Assembly (NCBI GenBank): GCA_020832235.1
Contig: JAFIEZ010000003.1
Location: 397,350 to 461,349, forward strand
Length of the DNA stretch: 64,000 bases
Direction of reading: 5' to 3'
Source: Bacteroidota bacterium
GTDB taxonomy: Bacteria; Bacteroidota; Rhodothermia; Balneolales; HLUCCA01
In this document: positions 18,359 to 27,900 of the stretch, piece after piece
Position numbering within the stretch: the first letter of the stretch is position 1
How the letters are laid out: each line of letters starts with the position of its first letter
Made by a program: the position numbers and the translations under genes
Notes under the pieces: model-generated
What the model saw: the letters and a program-made list of their open reading frames with translations, nothing else
Databases searched by the model: none
Told to the model about the DNA's origin: nothing

Positions 18359-19423
18359 TTAAGAGCCCTGCTGAAGCTCTTCTCTTTCTCTCGCTTCTCG
18401 GATACGTGTTTGCTCAGTAAGCCAGTTTGACCAGCGACGCGACTCCCGTCTGTGGTCTTCGTATCTTGTTGTGAAGGTATGATAACCGCTGCCATCGGCA
18501 GAGGCAACCATGAAAAAATAGTTGTGCTGCTCAGGATAAAGTGCAGCCGTTACTGAAGTTAATCTGGGGTTATTGATAGGCCCTGGTGGCAAGCCAAATA
18601 TGCGGTATGTGTTATATGGGTGGTCTATCCTGTAGTCTCGATTGAATAGCCTGCGCCTCTCACCTAAAGCATGAGCTACAGTTGGATCAGCTTGCAGTCG
18701 CCATCGGTTATTTAAACGGTTCCAGTATAAGCCGCTTACTTTCCTTTTTTCATCGACATGACGCACCTCCCATTCGATGATGCTTCCAAGCGTTACAGCT
18801 TCATCTATCGAAATTCCAAGCTCCGCAGCCCGCTCACTATACCGCTGCGTAACTGCCACATCAAACTCTCTGAGCATCCTACGGACGAACTGCTCAGGTG
18901 TTGTTGTCCAGAACATTTCGTATGTATTAGGAAGCATTCTCCCAATTAGTATATGCTCGGGTATTTCAATATCCGCGAGGAATATAGTATCCGTCATTGT
19001 CTGCCGGAGATCATCTTCGGAGAATCGGAATAGCCTTGCTGTTCGCGCAATAAATGAATTTACATCTTGCCCCCCAACGATTCTTGCCATAAACGGATCT
19101 TGCTCACCTCGGGCCAATTTTGACAACAATGCGTCATAATTCGAGTTCATGGGTAGTACATATCTGCCAGCTCTAAATGAACTCCATTGTTTGATATCAG
19201 CCGCCCAATAAAGGTGTGCATCATCAAAATCAACATTGGCTTCCCGCAATTGAGTTATAAGTCCAGGCAGGTCAACATTTTCATGTAAGAAAAGCAAGCC
19301 ACCATCTGATGTGAAAGCAGTATGAGATTCCAATCGTACATAACGACTCATAAAAACCATCATAAAGCTGACTAAAAGTACAGCTATGGCTATTGTGAGT
19401 TCAACAGCTTTTTTATCTGACAT
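18359..19423 (-). CDS. mltG: Endolytic murein transglycosylase MltG (YceG-like)
   Basis: The 354-residue protein has one N-terminal membrane helix (about 8-26), a LysM-like region and the YceG catalytic domain. The active-site glutamate lies in LGSIIEWEV (Glu217), and the family blocks RLQADPTVAHALG, PYNTYRIFGLPPGPINNP and YFFMVASADGSGYHTF are all present. MltG cuts nascent glycan strands in the periplasm and sets their length. It is convergent with the LpoA-like gene (9 bp apart) and follows a 159-residue membrane protein by 8 bp. Confidence 0.96.
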   Translation of the reverse strand: MSDKKAVELTIAIAVLLVSFMMVFMSRYVRLESHTAFTSDGGLLFLHENVDLPGLITQLREANVDFDDAHLYWAADIKQWSSFRAGRYVLPMNSNYDALLSKLARGEQDPFMARIVGGQDVNSFIARTARLFRFSEDDLRQTMTDTIFLADIEIPEHILIGRMLPNTYEMFWTTTPEQFVRRMLREFDVAVTQRYSERAAELGISIDEAVTLGSIIEWEVRHVDEKRKVSGLYWNRLNNRWRLQADPTVAHALGERRRLFNRDYRIDHPYNTYRIFGLPPGPINNPRLTSVTAALYPEQHNYFFMVASADGSGYHTFTTRYEDHRRESRRWSNWLTEQTRIREAREREELQQGS

Positions 19424-19431
19424 AATTAATC

Positions 19432-19911
19432 TTAAAACAACTGATGTTTAAATACACTCCATGAAATAGTACCTTGAGAGATTGTGTACTCGAGTAAAAG
19501 AGCTCCGTTAATATGGCCATCTTCGAAAATTGCATATACCCATCCACCTGGTAAAACTATTATATCGCTGGCAGAATGAAATCTCATCGTACCGCCCAAA
19601 ACAGGATCATAAGGTATAAGCTGAGGGTTAGACATCAAATCACTTTTTAAATCTTCCAATGGATTTTCCAAACCATTTCCCTGCATCATTCTGATCTCAT
19701 AATCTGGCAGCATGATATTTACATGTCCTGACTGGCCGATAGTTGCCGCACGTTTTTCCGCAATATCAAGAAGAGCATCAATTTCTTCAAGTTGATCATT
19801 TTGCATATTAATCCAACTCGATAACTCTTTCATATCAGAGCGCACCCAAAATAACATTGCCGCCAGCAACGCAATGACAGTCAGCCATAATATTCGTTCA
19901 GTCCATTGCAT
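19432..19911 (-). CDS. Single-pass membrane protein, unknown family
   Basis: This 159-residue protein has an N-terminal membrane helix (about 8-23) and then a short coiled-coil-like acidic segment (MQNDQLEEIDALLDIAEKRA). A small globular beta-rich region follows, with VLPGGWVYAIFEDGHINGALLLEYTI. I do not recognise the family. It probably faces the periplasm. It is immediately upstream of mltG with an 8-bp gap and so is likely co-transcribed; a role alongside MltG is inference from position only. Confidence 0.75.
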   Translation of the reverse strand: MQWTERILWLTVIALLAAMLFWVRSDMKELSSWINMQNDQLEEIDALLDIAEKRAATIGQSGHVNIMLPDYEIRMMQGNGLENPLEDLKSDLMSNPQLIPYDPVLGGTMRFHSASDIIVLPGGWVYAIFEDGHINGALLLEYTISQGTISWSVFKHQLF

Positions 19912-20011
19912 GTAAAATGTATTTTTTAATAGGGTAATGATGTAGGCAGAATCTAAAAATCATGGGTAATTTTATTCTCGTATTAAAGCTATCAATTTAA
20001 ATAAACACGAT

Positions 20012-21148
20012 TTGAAATATTTATCGGTTTTTACACTTCTTTTGCCGGTTATTATGCTGATGTCACCGGCCTCATGCGCCAATGAAATCCATAAATCACG
20101 ACTAGTTGAAATAGAATCAGCTCTGAAAGTAATTCAATCTGATTATGTCCCGGACCGGCGAATTGCAGTGTTTAACATGATTAAAGACGATGACAGGCCA
20201 TCTATTGTAATTGTAGAGACTAATGTACCAGAAGCGGCTCAAGCTGTAGAAGGTTTATTTAATCTTACTCCTGCATGGAGAGAAAATATTGAAATACAAC
20301 TTTTACCTCATTTCAGTCTTGAAGGTAAAACACGAGCGATTGTAAATGTCGGTGTGGCAAATTTGAGACGTGCGCCAAATCATCAGTCGGAACTTTTGGA
20401 TCAGGTAGTTTTGGGAACGGATTTGAAAGTCCTAAAGCGAGAACGAGGCTGGTACTATATTCAGACTCCATGGGAACATCTGGGATGGGTTACGGCTGAA
20501 TCGTTGAATGTATTGACAGAAGCTGAGCTAGATAAACTATGGCTTGATAAAGCACGGAGGTATGTAAACACTTTAGATACGCGCATATACTCGTCACCTG
20601 ATCAAAACAGCCTTGTTTTAAGTAATGTAACGCTTGGTGCAACATTGGTTGTTTCGGGGGACCAAATAAGCGGCTACACTGCAGTGATACTTCCTGATGG
20701 AAGAAAGGGATACCTCAAAACATCTGAACTAATGGATGTTCCATCGATCGACAACACCCGTTCACCAGACGGTAGTGCCATTGTAAAAACAGCACTCCGG
20801 TTTCATGGGCTGTCTTACCTTTGGGGTGGAAACTCCGGAAAAGGTTTAGATTGTTCCGGTTTTACCAGCACGGTTTTCCGTCACCATGGTTTTATGCTAC
20901 CTCGCGACGCTAACATGCAAGTTGAAATAGGAGTTCAAGTGAATTACGACGATACATTCACTTCTGTTCTTGAAGGAGACTTGTTATTTTTTGGATCGGA
21001 TAACCAAATAACCCATGTCGGAATCTCGCTAGGTGGTGCCCGATTTATTCATGCTTCTGTTTATGTTATGATTAATAGTTTGTTGGAAAAAGATGATAAT
21101 TTCAGTGATTATCGGCGAAGAACTTTGGTTACTGTGAGGAGAATTTAA
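20012..21148 (+). CDS. NlpC/P60 peptidoglycan endopeptidase with SH3-like domains
   Basis: The 378-residue protein starts at TTG 20012 and begins with a signal peptide ending SPASCANE; the cysteine is not in a canonical lipobox, so type I or II cleavage is unclear. A region around 105-165 (NVGVANLRRAPNHQSELL) is a bacterial SH3 domain and a second SH3-like segment spans about 185-240. The C-terminal NlpC/P60 domain has the catalytic Cys281 in LDCSGF and His335 in THVGI, with YLWGG before it. Such enzymes cut gamma-D-Glu-diamino-acid bonds in stem peptides. It overlaps the opposite Ig-like lipoprotein gene by 4 bp at its end. Confidence 0.93.
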   Translation: MKYLSVFTLLLPVIMLMSPASCANEIHKSRLVEIESALKVIQSDYVPDRRIAVFNMIKDDDRPSIVIVETNVPEAAQAVEGLFNLTPAWRENIEIQLLPHFSLEGKTRAIVNVGVANLRRAPNHQSELLDQVVLGTDLKVLKRERGWYYIQTPWEHLGWVTAESLNVLTEAELDKLWLDKARRYVNTLDTRIYSSPDQNSLVLSNVTLGATLVVSGDQISGYTAVILPDGRKGYLKTSELMDVPSIDNTRSPDGSAIVKTALRFHGLSYLWGGNSGKGLDCSGFTSTVFRHHGFMLPRDANMQVEIGVQVNYDDTFTSVLEGDLLFFGSDNQITHVGISLGGARFIHASVYVMINSLLEKDDNFSDYRRRTLVTVRRI

Positions 21149-22779
21149 TCGGATGTTAATGGCCTGAAATCAATATCTACTTCTGATGTCATGCGACTTC
21201 GTACGGGTACCCTACTGTTTACAAAAACAGGTGATGCCGGCTCAAAAGGCGAAATGCTGCCCGGATTCCATTGAGCACTATTAGTTTTATTTTGAAAAAC
21301 TACAAGGTGATAGTTTCCGGGAGCTAGATTTTCAATCAAGTAGTTATCTTCAAAGTCTTTTTTCAGCACAGACTCTCCACTACTGTTGTATACTTCCAGA
21401 AATAGCGGGATACCCGTAAATAGAGAGTCTGTGACGTTAATTTGAATCTCTCCGAGTTCAGTATCCCGTATTATTCGTGCTGTAACTTCTACATGACGTT
21501 GTTGAGCTGGATCCCAAGTTCTGATATCATAAGAATCGGCATCAAGCCACCGATTTTCCGGGAATATCTTAATAAGGTTGTACGATGTCTCAACTCGTAC
21601 TGAACCGTCGTCCCTGGTTCTGTTTCTAAATACTTGTAGGGAGTCTAATATATCGGTTCCTGTCAAAACACCGGTATACATAATTTTTATCGGTTCGGTT
21701 CCTCTCACGCCTTCCTGGGTAAGGTGTTTTTTGAAACGTATAAATGTTGTGTCTGGCTCGCTAGAGCCGAAAAATGGTTCTAAGCTATTTATTTTTCTTC
21801 TACCGTTTCGGTCTCTGAATCCATGCAGATTGACCGTGTAAAGGGACAACTCATCAAGCTGAGTAGTACTATGAAATAGTGCTACATTTTCATCGGAAGG
21901 GTCAACAAATAACAATCCTGCGCGTAAGGTATCTGCATCGTCTATATTTATAATAGAAATTTCGGTTTCAGAATGGTAGGTTATAGGTCTAGAGAATCGC
22001 AATCTAAGCCTGTTTGTGCTAAGCAGACCAATACCTTCCAATACGGTACTTACCGTATCCATTCTTGCATAGTAGATGGTACCCATATCAAGTCTTTCCG
22101 ATTCGAGCTCAAAACTACGTTGGCTGGCTGGTTGGCCATATTCCCTAGGTGGGTCCCATGTTCTGTTCCTGTTAACATCGTGGACCGCTATCGCTGCGTA
22201 ACTACCGTTAGCTAAATAACTAAAATTGGCAATCCCTGCTGTGTCAGGCTCAGCAACATAAAGAGCAGGTTTGGTAAAGTCGAAAGGCTCGCGATAGAGT
22301 AAAATTCTGACATTATCAATGCTGATTCCAGGTCGAAGTGGTTTAAGCCGGATGGAGGCTTCTCCCATGTCTATTTCAGGTCCTGTTGAAAGACCTAATG
22401 AGATAGGAGAACGCAGCCTGTTCCCCCTAGTGTCTCTAAGGTCTGTGCCTAGGTTGAAAATTACGGTGGTATTATTTGGCAGAGGTTCTAAAAGTGAAAT
22501 TGTAGCAGTTTTTCGCCGCCATGATACTTCGAATGGAACTGAAATATTGGGTTCAATACTTAGAGCCTGTCGAAAAGAGTTTCTGTCAACATAATCTGCA
22601 AAGGTGAATCGTATAACTCTTTCACGGTAATTAACCGTGTTATTTTCAGGTTGCGTTGAGACCAGTGCAGGACCACTTCTGTCGGGCTCTCCACCTGTTG
22701 GAGCTACAGGCGTTGCACACGCGCTTATCAACAAAACAAAAAAAAGAGTATAAAATTTAAACTTATTGACTTCTAACAT
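21145..22779 (-). CDS. Lipoprotein with SbsA/Big_5 Ig-like domain
   Basis: With the ATG at 22779 the protein is 544 residues and starts with a lipoprotein signal (LLISAC, Cys21) followed by the Bacteroidota-type tail ATPVAPTGGEPDRSGP. The segment PALVSTQPENNTVNYRERVIRFTFADYVDRNSF is an SbsA-type Ig-like domain, often written Big_5. Further beta-rich repeats follow, and the C-terminal part (NSSGESVLKKDFEDNYLIENLAPGNYHLVVFQN) resembles a carboxypeptidase-regulatory or SpaA-like fold. It should sit on the outer membrane. A TTG at 22806 would add nine residues before the signal. It overlaps the preceding gene by 17 bp. Confidence 0.85.
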   Translation of the reverse strand: MLEVNKFKFYTLFFVLLISACATPVAPTGGEPDRSGPALVSTQPENNTVNYRERVIRFTFADYVDRNSFRQALSIEPNISVPFEVSWRRKTATISLLEPLPNNTTVIFNLGTDLRDTRGNRLRSPISLGLSTGPEIDMGEASIRLKPLRPGISIDNVRILLYREPFDFTKPALYVAEPDTAGIANFSYLANGSYAAIAVHDVNRNRTWDPPREYGQPASQRSFELESERLDMGTIYYARMDTVSTVLEGIGLLSTNRLRLRFSRPITYHSETEISIINIDDADTLRAGLLFVDPSDENVALFHSTTQLDELSLYTVNLHGFRDRNGRRKINSLEPFFGSSEPDTTFIRFKKHLTQEGVRGTEPIKIMYTGVLTGTDILDSLQVFRNRTRDDGSVRVETSYNLIKIFPENRWLDADSYDIRTWDPAQQRHVEVTARIIRDTELGEIQINVTDSLFTGIPLFLEVYNSSGESVLKKDFEDNYLIENLAPGNYHLVVFQNKTNSAQWNPGSISPFEPASPVFVNSRVPVRSRMTSEVDIDFRPLTSD

Positions 22780-23335
22780 TGTATAAAAGGTAAGCTGTAG
22801 TTGCAACTGTTGAAATTATTAGAACAGGTTCAACAAATCGGCGTATCCAGGAACGACTTGATATATCTTGATAATTATGAAAATGTGTTGCATACCAAGA
22901 AGAAGCTAATATGTACGGATCGCTTAAGTGTACAATATCTGTATAGCTAAAATTAGACCTGGCTGTACTTAAAACGAAGCGCGTTGAAGGATCAACTATT
23001 TGTACGATTATATCGGCTGAAAGGGATCGTTCGTGTGTATTACGAGAGATGGTACTCAATAGGTTATCAGACTCAACATACACGCGTACAAGCTGATTTG
23101 CAGTCTCTTTGTTATCTGTGATGGTTATATTATTTTTCAGAAGAGCTGACTGTAAGCCAAGTATTACAGGTTCATTTGCAGGAGTTATACTAATGTACAG
23201 TACTCCATTATCAATATCATTAGTCATTATCTGCTCGGTTATAAAGTTAACCAGCAGCGCTTCGTTTTTTTCATAAGCATTCGGGTTAACTGTGAGCAGA
23301 GCTATCAATATGTTGCTAATAAGCAGTGTAATCAT
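22763..23335 (-). CDS. Conserved-looking exported protein with C-terminal membrane anchor, unknown
   Basis: This 190-residue protein has a hydrophobic N-terminus (residues 1-16), a mixed alpha/beta middle and a C-terminal membrane helix (about 166-184). The middle includes VLYISITPANEPVILGLQSALLKNNITI and ADIIVQIVDPSTRFVLSTARSN, suggesting a small domain that handles a polymer or protein partner. I do not recognise the family. Its 3' end overlaps the start of the Ig-like lipoprotein gene, so the two are probably translated together. It starts just after the terminator of the DUF5723 gene. Confidence 0.7.
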   Translation of the reverse strand: MITLLISNILIALLTVNPNAYEKNEALLVNFITEQIMTNDIDNGVLYISITPANEPVILGLQSALLKNNITITDNKETANQLVRVYVESDNLLSTISRNTHERSLSADIIVQIVDPSTRFVLSTARSNFSYTDIVHLSDPYILASSWYATHFHNYQDISSRSWIRRFVEPVLIISTVATTAYLLYNVRSQ

Positions 23336-23373
23336 ATGCTTTTATTTATAGTGACATATCAAGTATACAAACA

Positions 23374-23411
23374 ATAAAGGCTGACAACCACCTAAGATTG
23401 TCAGCCTTTAT
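23374..23411 (-). terminator. Intrinsic terminator after the DUF5723 gene
   Basis: A perfect 14-bp inverted repeat with a 10-base loop (arms 23374-23387 and 23398-23411) lies 18 bp past the DUF5723 stop. On the minus strand the stem is followed by a modestly T-rich stretch. It separates the lipoprotein/DUF5723 pair from the next gene pair. Confidence 0.75.
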
Positions 23412-23428
23412 ACAAAATCGCTTAAAAG

Positions 23429-24964
23429 TTAAAAGCGTATAATAAATCCGCTAAGAGCAGCGGCAAGCTTAGAACCATTTGACTCAGAATTAGCCACTGA
23501 CATAGCTGAAAATGTAAATTCAAAGTTTCGCAGATTTACACCCGTTCCAAATGTATATGCTGTTGAAGCTCCACCCCCTGTTCGCATTCCAACCCGCAGT
23601 GGTAGTGCTCGGACAGGTCTGAATTCAGTTCCAAGTCCCAGGTACATATTTTCAGAATTTACGCCTCTGTTATTGAAACCTCTGCCTGTATCTAGAGCAA
23701 AAGTAAATTTCCCGAGGTCGTATGCTACTCCAAAATTAAACATACCAGGTAATGCTACGCTCAAAGAGCCGAGCTCTTCCGATTGCAGATTAAGATAGGT
23801 ATCGTTTCCGATCTCATCATTGACAACATTATTAAAATATTCGCCTAGATCTGAATCAAATTCGTCAATTAGTCGATTTTGGTCTACATCTAAACCATCC
23901 CATTCAAACAAACCGGCATTGAAGAACCGGAAGGGTGAACTGTCAAGCTTAATGGAACCAAGATCAGTTAATGCCATGGATATCCTTACCCTGTGCATTC
24001 CCCGTGTTGCCCAAAACTGATAAGGGAAGTTGTCAAAATAGTACTCCGCTGTTACACCGATATCAAAACCAAAACCTGAGCCTCGAATTTCACCGGCATC
24101 ATCAAACGAGTTATCGAAGAAACCATCTAAATCAGGTGCTTTACCGGTTTGTTGCCTTTCTCTCTGAAATCTTGCCAAATCTTCTGCAAAGCGACCCAAA
24201 GCGTGAATTTCATAGCTGAAATCGTGCGTTATCTGATAGGGATTGTCCTGAACACGTAACCTTGAATTAAGGTCGAATCGGTGGTAGTGAATAGGAATCA
24301 AATATTTTGGAGCAGCTCCAGCGAACACACGGATTGTACCCGGACTATTGTCACCCGCATTTTCCCAAACCTTGTAACCAAATCCCACAGATACCTCTGC
24401 GAATGAGAGTACTTCGTTGCCCAAATCGAACGGTTGAAAATTGCCGAAGTTTGCACTGTTAAATCCGGTAGATGATAAGAATACACCTCGTGACATACCT
24501 ACATCTACAAGGGTACGGCTTCGCACAGCTAGCGCAGCACCCCAACTATTCCTTTGATGTGAAATACCAAAAGGAACAACGTCTATAGCGATACCAAGCT
24601 CTCGATAAGCATCTTCCCCACTGCCAAACCAGCGGTTAGCAGCTTCAAGATTCCTGGCAGGGGTTATTACTCCTCCTTCTGTGAAGTATTCATTATAAAG
24701 TGCGATATTGGCGAGTTCACCACCAAAAGTGGGACTAAAACCACCAAATAGGCCAATAGACCATTGGGTACGCTGGGGTATTGCTAAGTTAGCAGGATTT
24801 ACAAAATTAGCCTGATACCCCCAAGCAGTTGCAGTTCCCGTACTACCCATTCCAAGGCCTTGAGTAGTGTTAAATTTTGCCTGTGAAAGTACTTCGTAAT
24901 TACTTGAAACTACGAGAACAACAGCGAGGCCCAATATTTTTATGATGTTCATTGTCTTTATCAT
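23429..24964 (-). CDS. DUF5723-family outer-membrane beta-barrel protein
   Basis: The 511-residue protein starts at an ATG preceded by GGGG at a good distance. It has a signal peptide ending EVLSQ/AKFN and then TTQGLGMGSTGTATAWGYQANFVNPANLAI. This is the family's typical opening, similar to FadL/OmpP1 hatch regions. The rest is amphipathic beta strand and ends with the aromatic IIRF expected of an outer-membrane barrel. Function of DUF5723 is unknown. It starts 14 bp after the giant lipoprotein gene, is closed off by a terminator and so forms a two-gene unit with it. Confidence 0.85.
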   Translation of the reverse strand: MIKTMNIIKILGLAVVLVVSSNYEVLSQAKFNTTQGLGMGSTGTATAWGYQANFVNPANLAIPQRTQWSIGLFGGFSPTFGGELANIALYNEYFTEGGVITPARNLEAANRWFGSGEDAYRELGIAIDVVPFGISHQRNSWGAALAVRSRTLVDVGMSRGVFLSSTGFNSANFGNFQPFDLGNEVLSFAEVSVGFGYKVWENAGDNSPGTIRVFAGAAPKYLIPIHYHRFDLNSRLRVQDNPYQITHDFSYEIHALGRFAEDLARFQRERQQTGKAPDLDGFFDNSFDDAGEIRGSGFGFDIGVTAEYYFDNFPYQFWATRGMHRVRISMALTDLGSIKLDSSPFRFFNAGLFEWDGLDVDQNRLIDEFDSDLGEYFNNVVNDEIGNDTYLNLQSEELGSLSVALPGMFNFGVAYDLGKFTFALDTGRGFNNRGVNSENMYLGLGTEFRPVRALPLRVGMRTGGGASTAYTFGTGVNLRNFEFTFSAMSVANSESNGSKLAAALSGFIIRF

Positions 24965-24978
24965 GATTTATATCCCCG

Positions 24979-27900
24979 TTAATCAACTCGTAGTCTGTTT
25001 GAAAACTCAGCACTCAACCCGATAGAAAATGTGTCAGTAGCTCTGATTTTTACTGGATCACCATTAGTTGACTGAAATTGAATACGTAAAGCCATATGGC
25101 GTGTTCTGTATAATTCATTCAACTGACTTTCATTGAGTGATATCGTCATTACGCCTCTGTTTGTTTGAGTAACAAAAGCAGTGGCAGGATCTACACTGGC
25201 CGGAGCTATTCTGTAGGGCCCATCACTTAATGGCGCTGATGTAACCAAGTTGAAGTTTTCATCCAAGAATTCCATACTAATATCTAGGTCTAGTGGCAGA
25301 CCGTTATTGTATAGCAGATTTAATTTGCCTGAGATTAGCCTCAGATCATCATCAGGGCTTGGTAAATCAGAAAGATCAACCTCTACGGTATCTCTAGCTA
25401 TGCCGGGGTTTGACGCTGTTGCAAAGTTCAGAGGTACATCAATTCCCATGGTGGTAGAAAAGTCAATAGGATCTACAACAAAACCTTCACCACCATCCGG
25501 GTTAACTAAAGCTTTACCGACAAAGCGAATAGAAGTTGGCAGAGAACTTAAAAAGTCTTCTACATTTGTCGTTGCAGAATTGAATGACAATGTGCGTGTT
25601 ACACTTTCACCTTGTACACTCGCTGCATCGATACGAAATTTTATTAGATTTTCGACAGGAATAACAGCGCCTCTAGACAAAAAGCCAGCAACGGTATCTG
25701 TTGGTACAACCGTGAAAGGTGAGTCATTTATACCACTCAAGAACACTTCTTCACCAGATTCATTTACACCAAGAATTGCAGCATAAATTTCAGCGTCAAC
25801 GCCAATGTTACTGGTGTAGGTTAGGTTTAGCGAAGGATTAAAGAATCGTATATTCGAAATTCTGCTCGATAACTCCTTGAGATCTTCGATATCTGTTATC
25901 TGAACGATGTTATCATTGAATAAGTCAAGAGGTCCTTCACCATCGGTTAGCTCTACAGATTTAACAGAGACTTCTCCAAATGCCCTTCCAACTCTCAGGT
26001 TTTGAATCTGAACATTTGCTTCGAGCATATCGGTACTTCTTACTGTTCGTTCTTCATCAGGTTTTCCCCTGGTTTCTTCCGTTCTGGCTACAACGTTATA
26101 CCGAAGCTCGTTTCCAATTGCGTAAATTCTGTGACCAGCAAGTGAAATTTCCTGAGAAGCTGTAACGTTAGCAGACCTTCTCTGAATTCGGTTGTCTCCA
26201 ATAAACGATATTACTAACGAGTCGGCTTCACTAAAGTTACCTCCTGGTCGTCTGATATCTGGAAACGATATAATCAGTGTATCGAGGTCAAGGTCAATTT
26301 GATTGATGATACTGGTGAAGTTCAAGATACCGCTTGATATTTCCACGAAGTGGTTTGGTGATGTCAATCGGAATTCGGCATCATCGATTTCAATGATACC
26401 AGAAGTATTGAAATCCTGAGAATCTAAAATAGCTGTAGCCGAGCTCAAGGTTACTTCACCAGTAATTCCCGTTCTAATAATATCACTAGAACTTATTGAC
26501 ACTGCAGTTGTCGTTCCGGGTGAAGAAGCAGATCCATCATAACGCATCCTATTGGATATACCTTTACCTGAAATATCAATAGACTCTGTAACAGAAGAAT
26601 TTGGTGGAATCTCGAGATTACTGATCCTTCCAACTTCAGATCCAGTTTCAAAAAATCTTCCTGTGTTTTTTGCACGAAATGCTACAGAATTCTCAAAAAC
26701 AAGATTATCTATGACAAGTGGAATATTACTGTCGTTTGTAAACGTAATATTTAACACCCCAGATTCAACTTCGGCATTGACAAAATCCCCCTCAACATCT
26801 ACCTCGTCCTGAAGCAGGATATCACTTTGTGGGTCGATGTCTGAGGAAACCTCAGATATTTCCAGATCGGTTGTAATAGCGTTAATAATGAGGAAGTCTG
26901 TTGAGTTAACCGTAACCCTGTCTCCTCCGGTTGTTCCTACATTGATATCGTACGAGAGTACCTTTGTAAGTTTGGCTCCACTGAGATCAAATTCAGCTAC
27001 CCCAGTTTCTCCTGGATCGAGACTTGTTGCACCGACGTTACCTTGAACAGCAAATGGTTGTTCAGAATCAAGAACCTCACCATCACTATTTCTTAGTGTC
27101 AGAGTAGGCAACCCCGAAAATGTATTATTGGTGAGGGGCAGCTGGGTTTGATTGACCAGAGATACGCGGATTTTATTAATATTGGGATCACTAGAATTTT
27201 CTAATATGGCGAATTCAAAATTTGGGTTATTAATTTCAATATTTGGAGTTGATGGTTCAATTACCTGTTCTGGAATGTCAGCCGTAGCACTGGAAACAAT
27301 CAGATTATCGTCGGTTGCTTCTCTTACTACAAGGCTACCCGCGTCAGCTTGGGTGTTTTGCTCTAACCAATCTATTCTAACCCGGAATGCCAGAGGTACC
27401 TTTAATTCGTCTCCATTTTCAAAAGGAAATGATAAAATTGTTTCATCGTTATGATTAATCTCATTAACCACTGATGTTTGCGAAATCTGTTCGCCATCAC
27501 TAAGCAGCTCAGATGTAAGCGTATTAATGTTGAATCCCAGCTCATTTCTGAAGACTACACGAATTGCTCCTGACTCAATCACGGCTTCCTGAAAATCACC
27601 TGCTTCCAGTTCAATTATGATGTCATCAGACTCACCGGCAGGCAACGGTGTACCCGAGGGTACATCATCGGGATTACTACCCGTAACTTCTTGGTAGTCA
27701 GCCGTACCAGAACCACTAAATTCTGCATTGAACGTTCCCACTTCGGCATTCTGAGCGTCAGCATCTTCAGCATCTAACTCAATGACACCTATTTCGGATT
27801 CAAATTCTGCTGAAAAGTCATCTATAACAATGTCGCCTATGGCAGATTCAATGGTGATTGGATCGACTTCAATTTCCGGTATAACATCATCCAGTTCCCC

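Noticed and set aside
18361-18381. 6-bp stem followed by a T-rich stretch after the LpoA-like gene
   Set aside because: It lies inside the mltG coding end; stem is short and could be due to codon content. Not called as a terminator.
25250-27454. Long plus-strand frames opposite the giant lipoprotein
   Set aside because: Shadow frames of the real gene; low complexity Ser/Thr-rich, no start context, no family.
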